From NCBI GenBank assembly GCA_006969745.1, contig CP030886.1:1833234-1897233 (forward strand): a stretch of 64,000 nucleotides of DNA, in the 5' to 3' direction. Position 1 is the stretch's first letter; every line of letters starts with the position of its first letter. The stretch is from Cytophagaceae bacterium (GTDB lineage Bacteria > Bacteroidota > Bacteroidia > Cytophagales > Cyclobacteriaceae). The notes under the pieces are model-generated. The model saw only the letters and a list, made by a program, of their open reading frames with translations, did not search any database and was not told where the DNA came from. Shown in pieces: positions 28,207 to 36,243 of the stretch. The position numbers and the translations under genes were made by a program.

Positions 28207-29226
28207 CTTTTCCCATTTCTGCAGATCCAGAATTAAAATGCCACGTCCCTTGCCAGCAGGATCTTCCACATGTGCGTACTGAAATGCCATGTATCTTCCA
28301 TCATCACTAATAACTCCATTGGACGCTTTGTATTCCGGGTTATCGTTAAAAAATGTGATACGTTCAACTTCACCGGACTCGTCCAGTTTCATTTTATATA
28401 GATCCAATGTAAGGAACTCTTTCATTCCCTTATATTTCGGCCTGTGACGGTTGCTTTCTATCAAAATACTTAACCCATCCGGGAAGGTACCTTCTGCTTC
28501 ATCATAGGTTTTTTCGCTTTTTGAATAATCCACAAATGCCCTTTTCTCCATATCATAGCCAAGCACTTCTGCCTGAAAGCCAAACGTGCCTCCGAAGGCA
28601 TAAAAAATCAATTCATTTTCTTTCTGCGGCCTAAAGTTTTGAGTCTCCAAATCCCAGCCCTTGGCCGGAGACGGCAATTCAGAGGATTGGAACAAAGGCT
28701 TCCAGTTTTTAAGCTTAGGCTTGCCTCCTTCATACTCAATCTCACCTGCATAGATGGTGGACCCAAGAGCCCACGCAATGTTCATTTTAGTTCGCGAAAC
28801 AGCAGGGCCTTCTTTACAATGTACACCTAAAGGCGTCGGAGAAGATTTTAAATCTTTCTTAAGCACCCAAAGCTCTGTATTTCGGGCATCTCTGCTTTTC
28901 CAGGGATCATTGGAGTCAAAGTTTTTAGAACCGGAAAGGAGAATGTCTCCATTCGCCAAATACAGTGCCCGCACAAAACCTTCGTGAAAAAAATGATGCG
29001 TCATTGGGCGTATCTTTCCTGTAGCCACTTCCACCTCAAAAACGTCTCCAAAGGTTTTCTCTATGAACAATATTCGTTCTCCATCATGCGACCAATCCGC
29101 TCGCTGCCCAAAATAGGTCACCTGGCTGATGTAATCAGGTAAATCCTCCATCGGGGATTTATTATTTTGTGCCAATGAAGAAAAAAGCGTAACAATAAAG
29201 AATAAAAACAGGTATAAATGCTTCAT
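28189..29226 (-). CDS. Exported PD40/WD40-like beta-propeller protein (TolB-like)
   Basis: A 345-residue protein with a signal peptide (MKHLYLFLFFIVTLFSSLAQ). It contains repeated propeller blades recognisable as PD40: ADWSHDGERILFIEKTFGDV near residues 43-62, ALYLANGDILLSG near 91-103, and ISDDGRYMAFQYAHVEDPAG near 310-329. Such proteins are periplasmic or surface-exposed binding proteins related to the TolB propeller; no catalytic motif is visible. The last residues (KKKGKR) are basic because the gene's 3' end doubles as one arm of a terminator hairpin. It is divergent from a small lipoprotein gene, and a good -7 box for this gene lies at 29247-29254. Function unknown. Confidence 0.8.
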   Translation of the reverse strand: MKHLYLFLFFIVTLFSSLAQNNKSPMEDLPDYISQVTYFGQRADWSHDGERILFIEKTFGDVFEVEVATGKIRPMTHHFFHEGFVRALYLANGDILLSGSKNFDSNDPWKSRDARNTELWVLKKDLKSSPTPLGVHCKEGPAVSRTKMNIAWALGSTIYAGEIEYEGGKPKLKNWKPLFQSSELPSPAKGWDLETQNFRPQKENELIFYAFGGTFGFQAEVLGYDMEKRAFVDYSKSEKTYDEAEGTFPDGLSILIESNRHRPKYKGMKEFLTLDLYKMKLDESGEVERITFFNDNPEYKASNGVISDDGRYMAFQYAHVEDPAGKGRGILILDLQKWEKKKGKR

Positions 29227-29246
29227 ACAATTAGGGTGATTTGGTT

Positions 29247-29254
29247 CAAAGATA
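29247..29254 (-). promoter_or_regulatory. -7 promoter element for the PD40 gene
   Basis: On the minus strand this reads TATCTTTG, a perfect TAnnTTTG, 20 bases before the PD40 start codon. No clear -33 TTG is seen. It occupies almost the whole 30-base gap to the divergent lipoprotein gene. Confidence 0.45.
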
Positions 29255-29256
29255 AA

Positions 29257-29706
29257 ATGAAACTACTCTCCACATTCATTCTACTGATAATAGCCTTTGG
29301 ATGTTCCTTAAAAGAAGCGGCTCCAATTTCCGAATTGCACAAAGCCATCCAAACTTTTAATGAGGCTTTTGTAGCAGGCGATACGTTGGTCTTGGCAGAT
29401 ATGATTACAGAAAACTATGTTCACACCAACAGCTCCTGGAAATCATTTGGAAAGGAAAAATGGCTGTCCTATATGGTGTCTAGAAGAGAAAAAATTGATT
29501 CTGGAGTTCTTGAAGTTCGCACCTATGAAATGGATGAATATTCCATTGAGCAATATGAAAATACAGCAATAGTAACAGCCAGAATATCAAGCGCCGGAAC
29601 TGAAAACGGAATTGAATTCGACAAACAATTCCGTGTGACTAACCTTTGGATATATGATGGAAGCCGCTGGCTCAGAGCAGGCTTCCATGATACTCCAATT
29701 CAGTAA
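29257..29706 (+). CDS. SnoaL/DUF4440-like (NTF2 fold) lipoprotein
   Basis: About 149 residues from ATG 29257. An upstream in-frame start at 29218 would overlap the divergent gene and displace the lipobox. The N-terminus MKLLSTFILLIIAFGCSLKEA has a lipobox with Cys16. The mature part has the NTF2/DUF4440 pattern: an N-terminal helix (ELHKAIQTFNEAFVAGDT), a LADMITENYVHTNSSW segment, and a beta-sheet ending in VTNLWIYDGSRWLRAGFHDT. Members of this fold include delta-5-ketosteroid-isomerase-like and polyketide-cyclase-like enzymes, and many have no known activity. The stop codon (29704-29706) directly abuts the stop of the convergent gene, with zero spacing. Confidence 0.8.
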   Translation: MKLLSTFILLIIAFGCSLKEAAPISELHKAIQTFNEAFVAGDTLVLADMITENYVHTNSSWKSFGKEKWLSYMVSRREKIDSGVLEVRTYEMDEYSIEQYENTAIVTARISSAGTENGIEFDKQFRVTNLWIYDGSRWLRAGFHDTPIQ

Positions 29707-30501
29707 TTACATATTCTCCGCATTGTTTAATGGTGCAATCGTTGCTCCTGCAGGCATTTCAAACAATGATTCTTCAGGTGCTTCTGTTGAAAGTGCTATA
29801 TTTTCAAAAATAGTGGCTTCACCTCTCGGCTCTCCGACTGTTGATCCATCGAAGTTGTACCACTGTATAGATGTAGGGAGCAACAGGTCGCTGAAAGTAT
29901 CCCAATTTTCATATCTGATGAGCTTATAATTGTTGGTAGCTTCACCCGTACGGAAGGTCACAGTATACATTAACCACTCCATTTTATTGGTGTCCGGATT
30001 CACCCAAATAATGTAGTTATCATCCGGCGCGTCACCTACATTTTCGCCGTAGGAAATCTTTATTCCATTGTAGGTTGTACCGTTGAGTTCACGAGGAGCA
30101 ACTTCCTCGTAATAAGCTCCCGGGTCACCAACAACAAATGGCATAGCGTAGAAATAGAAATACAGGTTATGATAAAAACGTGTTCTTTCAGTATCCACAG
30201 AGTCCGGCGTTACCCAAACGTCGGTTCCATCAAAACCAATGGTTTGTTTGGGAGACTCAAGTCTGATTTTTCGATTTTGAAGATTGGTTATTGTTGATTC
30301 ATCTCCTTTCATATAGGAAAGTGACTTCATTTTAGTCCATTGTTCATAGCCGCCATGTGCGTCCAACACTCTGGTGAGGTATTCTGAATGATGATCAGGT
30401 TTTTGATAAGCCGGAGCTTCTTGCTCCGTCGATTCATTTTGAGTTGCAGGTTGGCATGCCACAATAAAAGCCAATGTTGTCAGGTAGATTAAGTGCTTCA
30501 T
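29707..30501 (-). CDS. DUF6503-like lipoprotein of unknown function
   Basis: A 264-residue protein with a lipoprotein signal peptide (MKHLIYLTTLAFIVACQPAT, Cys16). The mature part begins with a Glu/Gln-rich linker and then HSEYLTRVLDAHGGYEQWTK, a pattern typical of the DUF6503 group of Bacteroidota lipoproteins (from memory). That group resembles LolA/LolB-like half-barrels. Later segments KIRLESPKQTIGFDGTDVWV and PDDNYIIWVNPDTNKMEWLM match alternating beta strands with substrate-facing aromatic residues. No catalytic residues are recognisable. A perfect -7 box for this gene lies at 30522-30529. A role in handling lipids or lipoproteins would be speculation. Confidence 0.7.
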   Translation of the reverse strand: MKHLIYLTTLAFIVACQPATQNESTEQEAPAYQKPDHHSEYLTRVLDAHGGYEQWTKMKSLSYMKGDESTITNLQNRKIRLESPKQTIGFDGTDVWVTPDSVDTERTRFYHNLYFYFYAMPFVVGDPGAYYEEVAPRELNGTTYNGIKISYGENVGDAPDDNYIIWVNPDTNKMEWLMYTVTFRTGEATNNYKLIRYENWDTFSDLLLPTSIQWYNFDGSTVGEPRGEATIFENIALSTEAPEESLFEMPAGATIAPLNNAENM

Positions 30502-30521
30502 TTATACTTTTTGTTTTAATG

Positions 30522-30529
30522 CAAAAGTA
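30522..30529 (-). promoter_or_regulatory. -7 promoter element for the DUF6503-like gene
   Basis: On the minus strand this reads TACTTTTG, a perfect TAnnTTTG, 20 bases upstream of the start codon at 30501. No convincing -33 element is visible. Confidence 0.45.
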
Positions 30530-30625
30530 TTCGATTTACTGACCGCAGAGGCCTTTTTTTAGGAATACCTGACCAAACGTAGTGCCCATTACATTTAAAA
30601 ATATTATCAAAAACGAAACATTAAA

Positions 30626-30666
30626 ACTACAATTAAGGTATAAGATCTTTATTATTACTACATTTG
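30626..30666 (+). promoter_or_regulatory. Promoter and candidate operator of the first PadR-permease operon
   Basis: TACATTTG at 30659-30666 is a perfect TAnnTTTG -7 box, 17 bases before the PadR start at 30684. ACTACA occurs at 30626-30631 and again at 30657-30662, overlapping the -7 box. Both copies continue into an A/T stretch and GGTA. A repressor binding the direct repeat would block this promoter (inference; autoregulation is usual for PadR). Confidence 0.4.
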
Positions 30667-30683
30667 AGGTAAATATCAACAAA

Positions 30684-31019
30684 ATGGGAAAACATCAACT
30701 AGGAGAATTCGAAGAAGTGGTGATGCTAACAGTCGCCATTCTTACCGATGATGCTTATGGTTTCGCCATCATCGAGGAGATGGAGCAGCGCTTAAACCGA
30801 AAGGTCAGCATTGGGGCACTTCAAACGGTGCTTCGCAGGCTCGAGAAAAAAGGATACCTATCTTCTGAAATGGGGGAAGCCACTAAGGTACGAGGTGGCA
30901 AACGCAAGCGTTTCTTTCACTTGACATCAGCTGGCAAAAACATCCTGCAAGAAACAAAGGAGCAGCGACTGGGACTATGGAATGCTGTACCTGAATTCGT
31001 TGTAAAATTCAGCTACTAA
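30684..31019 (+). CDS. PadR-family transcriptional regulator (first copy)
   Basis: A 111-residue winged-helix protein starting MGKHQLGEFEEVVMLTVAIL. An in-frame ATG at 30582 would add 34 residues not seen in the family, and the -7 box lies between the two, so 30684 is chosen. The helix-turn-helix and wing are visible in AYGFAIIEEMEQRLNRKVSIG, then LQTVLRRLEKKGYLSSEMGE and the basic wing KVRGGKRKRFFHLTSAGKNIL. PadR proteins are usually repressors that bind their own promoters. This type, lacking the long C-terminal dimerisation domain, commonly precedes prefix-domain permeases (compare the Acidobacteria PadR/ADOP pairs). Three bases separate it from the first permease, so they are almost certainly one operon. 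Confidence 0.92.
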   Translation: MGKHQLGEFEEVVMLTVAILTDDAYGFAIIEEMEQRLNRKVSIGALQTVLRRLEKKGYLSSEMGEATKVRGGKRKRFFHLTSAGKNILQETKEQRLGLWNAVPEFVVKFSY

Positions 31020-31022
31020 CAG

Positions 31023-33620
31023 TTGGCGAAAAGAAAATCCATATCGCCACCACAGTGGGCCCTGCGGTTTTTCCGCTGGTTCTGTGACCCGGAATGTGCC
31101 GAGGACATTGAAGGTGACTTGTTTGAGCGCTTTGAAAAAAGGACTAATGAAAATAAATCAGCCAGGTGGCTCTTTGCTCTGGATGTACTAAAACTTTTTC
31201 GTCCGGGAATTATTAAACCGCTTTCTGGCAGTCAAAAACTAAACTACTACGGCATGTTTAAGCACAATCTGTTAATCTCATTACGAAGCTTCAAGAGGTA
31301 CAAAACCACCTTCTTGATTAATATACTGGGACTATCTACAGCTTTCGCAACTGTTCTTCTGATACATCTGTGGATAGAAAATGAGCGCTCTGTGGATGCA
31401 TTTAACACCAATGATCAGGTGCTCTATCGTGCGATGACACACTTCCAGCTGCCAGCAAAGAAAGTAACCTGGGAGTATACTTCAGGTAGGTTGGCAGAAT
31501 CTATGCTGAAAGAATACCCTGAAGTGATTCAAAGCACCCGCGTAAACAACAAGTTCTTTATCCCAAGAGGTATTGTCACCTCAAATGATCGTCATCAGGA
31601 GGTACAAGGCCAATTTGCAGACCCCAATATTTTCTCAGTGCTATCCTACAAGCTGATAATTGGTGACCCAAAAAATGCAATTCAAAACAAAGAGTCTGCG
31701 ATCATTTCAGAAAACTTGGCGAAAAAGCTTTTCGATGACTCTCAAAGTGCAATTGGCAAAACTATTGAATGGAACTGCTCTTTGTTTGATCGTTCATTCA
31801 CGATTACTGGTGTTTACGCCTCCCCGCCAAAAAATGCCACCCGTCAGTTTGATTTGATGATCAACTATGAGGTCTTGGTTGATGCCGATGCATGGGCAGA
31901 CCACTGGAAAGGTGGTTACGCCGAAACATATTTAGTGCTCAACAAAAATGTAGACTTAGCAGCTTTCAACAGAAAAATTACACATCACATTGACGATAAA
32001 ATTGGAAACGAAAAATTCACACTTTTTCTGCAGAAGTACTCAGATCGATACCTCTATGGCCAATTTGAAGATGGTGAGCTGGTAGGTGGTCGCATTGCAA
32101 ATGTGAGGCTATTCTCATATATAGCCTTATTCATAATTCTCATCGCGGTAATAAACTTTATAAATCTTTCTACCGCACAAGCTTCAACCAAGCTGAAGGA
32201 GATAGGTGTTAAGAAGGCTATGGGTGGAAACAAAAAGCAGCTGGTCTTTCAATTTCTGACAGAATCTACACTTATGTCTCTTTTCTCGATGGTGGGATCA
32301 ATCATACTGTTTTATGCTTTCCTTCCCTACTTTAACCAGCTTATTGATCAGCATCTTTCTTTTGCGATCCTTGACGTCATCCCTACCTTGCTGCTAGCAG
32401 TCATAGGCTTGGGTCTGATTGCCGGCTTGTATCCTGCATTTTACTTGTCCTCATTCAAGCCTATATCAATCATGAAGGGGAAACTCCCTTCAATGGTCGG
32501 AGAAAAATGGATGAGGCAAGGGCTTGTCATTACTCAGTTTAGCTTATCGGTGATATTTATTATCGGAATGATAGTTGTCAATGGCCAGCTAAGTTTCATT
32601 GAAAACAAACCATTGGGCTATAACCGCACAAACTTGCTAACCTTCGAGGGGAAAGGGTCGGATCAGGTAAACCCAAAAATCCTGATATCAGAAATCGAAA
32701 AAATACCTGGGGTCAAGAATGCCACAAGTATGGCTGGGCCATTTTTATGGGGAAATGACAATGGAAGTGGATTTCAGTGGGGAGGTGATCCCGCCAATCG
32801 AAATTACTTATTCAAATCACCAAAAATTGGTTACAACACCATCGAAACATTGGAGCTTAAACTAATAAGTGGAAGATCCTACAACCCTGCCTTCAATGAC
32901 GACAGAACCAAGGTGATTATAAACGAATCAGCGCTTCAAATGATGGGATTGAAGGAACCAATAGGTTTCAAATTGAAATACGGTGATGAAGAGTATCGGG
33001 AGATCATCGGTGTGGTGGAAGACTTTCAATATGGCTCTCTCCATCAACCCATCGAACCATTAATCTTTCGATTCAGAGATTGGGGTCAAAATTATATGGT
33101 AAGGATAGCTCCGGGTTCTGAATTAAGGGTAATTGAGGAAATCGAAAAGCTTTATAAAGGGGTGTATCCAAACTTCATGTTTGAATCTCAATTTTTAAAT
33201 GATGAGTATGAATTGCTCTATGCAGCTGAGCAAAGAATTGGTAGCCTTTCAGGTTATTTTGCATTGTTTGCAATCATTATTTCCTCTCTGGGCCTCCTTG
33301 GTTTGGTGACTTTCACCACGGAAAGACGTATCAAGGAGATTGGAATCAGAAAAGTGCTCGGCTGCTCTGTAGCTAAAATCGTTCTTTTACTATCTGCTGA
33401 CTTTACTAAACTCGTACTCATTGCCATCCTAATCGCAGTTCCCGTCAGCTACCTGAGTGCAAAGGAATGGCTTCAAAACTTTGCTTATCATATAGAGGTA
33501 GAGTGGTGGTATTTTGCTTCAGGCGCTGCTCTTGCATTGGTAATAGCTTGGGTTATTATCAGCACAAAAACCATCAGAGCAGCCACAGTTAACCCAGTAG
33601 ATTCATTAAAAGATGAATAG
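31023..33620 (+). CDS. ABC transporter permease with N-terminal prefix domain (permease 1, subgroup A)
   Basis: 865 residues from a TTG start three bases after the PadR stop; no in-frame ATG lies near. The layout is a cytoplasmic prefix (1-90, with FRWFCDPECAEDIEGDLFER), TM1 (~97-118), periplasmic MacB-like domain, TM2-4 (~361-485, with KLKEIGVKKAMGGNKKQLV), TM5 (~498-522), a second periplasmic domain, and TM6-8 (~740-855, with RIKEIGIRKVLGCS). It is therefore an internally duplicated FtsX/MacB permease. It ends in NPVDSLKDE, and its last eight bases contain the start of the next gene. No ATPase domain is present. Family members of this kind probably export or extrude amphiphilic or peptide compounds, but the substrate is unknown. 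Confidence 0.88.
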   Translation: MAKRKSISPPQWALRFFRWFCDPECAEDIEGDLFERFEKRTNENKSARWLFALDVLKLFRPGIIKPLSGSQKLNYYGMFKHNLLISLRSFKRYKTTFLINILGLSTAFATVLLIHLWIENERSVDAFNTNDQVLYRAMTHFQLPAKKVTWEYTSGRLAESMLKEYPEVIQSTRVNNKFFIPRGIVTSNDRHQEVQGQFADPNIFSVLSYKLIIGDPKNAIQNKESAIISENLAKKLFDDSQSAIGKTIEWNCSLFDRSFTITGVYASPPKNATRQFDLMINYEVLVDADAWADHWKGGYAETYLVLNKNVDLAAFNRKITHHIDDKIGNEKFTLFLQKYSDRYLYGQFEDGELVGGRIANVRLFSYIALFIILIAVINFINLSTAQASTKLKEIGVKKAMGGNKKQLVFQFLTESTLMSLFSMVGSIILFYAFLPYFNQLIDQHLSFAILDVIPTLLLAVIGLGLIAGLYPAFYLSSFKPISIMKGKLPSMVGEKWMRQGLVITQFSLSVIFIIGMIVVNGQLSFIENKPLGYNRTNLLTFEGKGSDQVNPKILISEIEKIPGVKNATSMAGPFLWGNDNGSGFQWGGDPANRNYLFKSPKIGYNTIETLELKLISGRSYNPAFNDDRTKVIINESALQMMGLKEPIGFKLKYGDEEYREIIGVVEDFQYGSLHQPIEPLIFRFRDWGQNYMVRIAPGSELRVIEEIEKLYKGVYPNFMFESQFLNDEYELLYAAEQRIGSLSGYFALFAIIISSLGLLGLVTFTTERRIKEIGIRKVLGCSVAKIVLLLSADFTKLVLIAILIAVPVSYLSAKEWLQNFAYHIEVEWWYFASGAALALVIAWVIISTKTIRAATVNPVDSLKDE

Positions 33621-36243
33621 ACAACCACCAAAACATTTTTTGCAATTCTTCCGGTGGTTTTGTAACCCTGATTATGTGGAAGATATCGAAGGTGACCTAT
33701 TTGAGCGCTTCCAAAAAAGGACTATTGAAAATAAATACGCCAAGTGGCTCTTTACTCTGGATGTACTAAAACTGTTTCGTCCGGGGATTATAAGACCATT
33801 TACTGGCAGTCAAAAACTAAACAACTACGGCATGATCTCTAACTATTACAAAGTGAGTATGCGCAACATACTCCGCAATAAGACATTCTCGTTTCTCAAC
33901 ATTTCAGGATTAAGTGTTGGCATTGCGAGCTGCATTTTGATTCTCATTTATGTCAACAACGAGTTGTCATACGATACCTACAACAGCAACTACGAGAATA
34001 CTTACCGGGTAATCCATTACTATGGGCAGCAAGGTGAGGAACTTGACTATGCCACATTGCCTACGAAAGAATATCAGGTTTGGGGAAATGCACCAGTAGC
34101 TCCTGCAATGCAAGACTTTTTCCCTGAGGTAGAGAAGGTATTTCGATTTACAAGCGATGCGCCTTGGCTATTCTCTTATAATGGAATAACCCACTCCGAA
34201 TCCGATGTTTTATTCGCAGACTCAACTGCTTTCGATTTATTTGACTGGAAAGTTTTAGCTGGAAACCCCGAAACAGCCCTGGTGCATCCAAACACTGTTG
34301 TTCTTACCTCAGCGCTTGCGAAGAAGTATTTCGGAGATGAAAATCCCATAGGCAAATCCATTATTATGGACAATGCTGATCCGTATGAAGTAACGGCTGT
34401 AGTTGAGATTCCAACCAATTCACATTTTAAGTTTAATGGACTAATCTCGATGAGTACCTTTAGAAGGTCGCGTCCAGGCATTTTTGATTCCTGGGGGTAT
34501 GTCGATTTCTACACCTATTTTACACTAAAGCCGGGTACCAGCATAGAGCAATTGAAAGAGAAAGTGCCTGACTTCCTGGATGCCAAGTTCACCAATCAGT
34601 TCAATTACCACCTCGCCTTCGAGCCACTTTCCGATGCCTATCTTCATTCGGATGCAGGTCGCCAGCCGGGTCCGGTTGGAAGTATGGGTGACATTTACAT
34701 TTTTACCTCAGTGGCCATATTTATTCTCCTTATAGCATGTATCAATTTCATGAACCTGTCTACCGCCCGGTCTGTGGAACGAGCCAAAGAAGTTGCAATA
34801 AGAAAAACCATAGGCTCACAGCGAAGCGCTTTGATCCATCAATTCCTAATTGAGGCGGTTCTTGTCACGTTTATTGCTTCTTTGCTGGCGGCTTTACTGG
34901 TTTTCTTTGGACACAATTTGCTAGAATTAGTTTCGGGAAAAACACTACCTATTGATTGGCTCTTTACTGCGCCCAATGCTCTGCTGGCATTTGTCGGTAT
35001 ACTCATCATTGGTATCATAGCAGGCAGCTATCCTGCTTTCGTCCTTTCTACGTTCAGACCCATTACGGTTCTTAAAGGTTCATTTAAAACTTCCTCGAGA
35101 GGCATTTGGCTTAGAAAATCTTTGGTAGTACTCCAGTTTGCTTTGTCTATTATCCTTTTGGCAGGAGCCGCTGTGGTTTCGTCTCAGCTAGATTTTCTTC
35201 AAAAGTATGATCTGGGTTTTGATTCAGAGCAAGTCTTGGTTATTGACTTTGGTTATGACAGTGAGGTGCAGCGCAAACGAGAGTACCTGAAACAGCAGTT
35301 TTTGAATCATCCTGATGTGGATATGGTCTCTGTGTCTCGCGCAACACCAGGAGATTTCTTTCCAAATGCCGGAACCGGAGTGGCCGATCCTGTTTCAGGC
35401 GAAATCACCTATAAAGGACCGGCAATCTACGAAGTGGACGAGGACTTCATACCCACCTACCAAATGAACATGGTAGCAGGAAGAAATTTCTCTGAGGATT
35501 TCCCATTAGATTCCGCTAATGCCCTGATCCTTAATGAATCTGCGGCCAAACTTTATGGTTATCCAAATCCGCAAGACGTTATTGGTAAGTCTTTCGAACA
35601 ATGGGGAAGAGAAGGTAAAGTCATAGGCGTTGTAGAAGACTTTAATTACGTGTCACTTCATGAAGACGTGGAGCCTCTTTCAATACGGTTTGGCACTCAG
35701 TACAATGTCTCGGTCATTTCTTTGAAGCTGAATAGCCAAGATTATTCAAAAACCTTGTCAGAGTTGGAGAACATATGGAATGGGGTAGTTCCTCATAGGC
35801 CATTCGACACACGGTTTGCAGATCAAAACTTTGACGCTCAATACGATGCAGATGAACGCTTTGGGATGATTTTTTCAATCTTTTCCACACTGGCAATTTT
35901 CGTTGCATGCCTTGGTCTCTTCGGACTTACCATCTATAGCACAACACAGCGCAACAAGGAAATTGGTGTAAGAAAAGTGCTTGGCGCATCTACTAGCAGA
36001 ATTATTGCACTGCTTTCCAAAGACTTTCTGGCTTTATTCCTTATCGCCTTGATCATTGCCATCCCTCTTTCCTGGTACGTTATGAATAGCTGGCTAGACG
36101 GTTTTGCTTATCGCATATCATTGGGCTTTGAAGTGTTTGCAATATCTGCACTTGTGACACTTGTTGTCGCCTTCATTACCATGAGCTTCAAGACAGTAAA
36201 TGCTGCTCTTGCCAACCCGGTAGATTCATTGAGAGATGAATAA
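33613..36243 (+). CDS. ABC transporter permease with N-terminal prefix domain (permease 2, subgroup A)
   Basis: 876 residues; the start ATG lies inside the last codons of permease 1 (8-base overlap), indicating translational coupling. The prefix (FRWFCNPDYVEDIEGDLFER) is very close to that of permease 1 even at DNA level, with about 20 differences in roughly 155 bases. TM1 (~97-120) and the duplicated TM2-4/TM5/TM6-8 plan follow, with FtsX-type loops VERAKEVAIRKTIGSQRSAL and NKEIGVRKVLGAS. The periplasmic domains share little with permease 1, suggesting a different cargo or partner. It ends NPVDSLRDE and again overlaps the next gene by eight bases. Confidence 0.88.
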   Translation: MNRQPPKHFLQFFRWFCNPDYVEDIEGDLFERFQKRTIENKYAKWLFTLDVLKLFRPGIIRPFTGSQKLNNYGMISNYYKVSMRNILRNKTFSFLNISGLSVGIASCILILIYVNNELSYDTYNSNYENTYRVIHYYGQQGEELDYATLPTKEYQVWGNAPVAPAMQDFFPEVEKVFRFTSDAPWLFSYNGITHSESDVLFADSTAFDLFDWKVLAGNPETALVHPNTVVLTSALAKKYFGDENPIGKSIIMDNADPYEVTAVVEIPTNSHFKFNGLISMSTFRRSRPGIFDSWGYVDFYTYFTLKPGTSIEQLKEKVPDFLDAKFTNQFNYHLAFEPLSDAYLHSDAGRQPGPVGSMGDIYIFTSVAIFILLIACINFMNLSTARSVERAKEVAIRKTIGSQRSALIHQFLIEAVLVTFIASLLAALLVFFGHNLLELVSGKTLPIDWLFTAPNALLAFVGILIIGIIAGSYPAFVLSTFRPITVLKGSFKTSSRGIWLRKSLVVLQFALSIILLAGAAVVSSQLDFLQKYDLGFDSEQVLVIDFGYDSEVQRKREYLKQQFLNHPDVDMVSVSRATPGDFFPNAGTGVADPVSGEITYKGPAIYEVDEDFIPTYQMNMVAGRNFSEDFPLDSANALILNESAAKLYGYPNPQDVIGKSFEQWGREGKVIGVVEDFNYVSLHEDVEPLSIRFGTQYNVSVISLKLNSQDYSKTLSELENIWNGVVPHRPFDTRFADQNFDAQYDADERFGMIFSIFSTLAIFVACLGLFGLTIYSTTQRNKEIGVRKVLGASTSRIIALLSKDFLALFLIALIIAIPLSWYVMNSWLDGFAYRISLGFEVFAISALVTLVVAFITMSFKTVNAALANPVDSLRDE

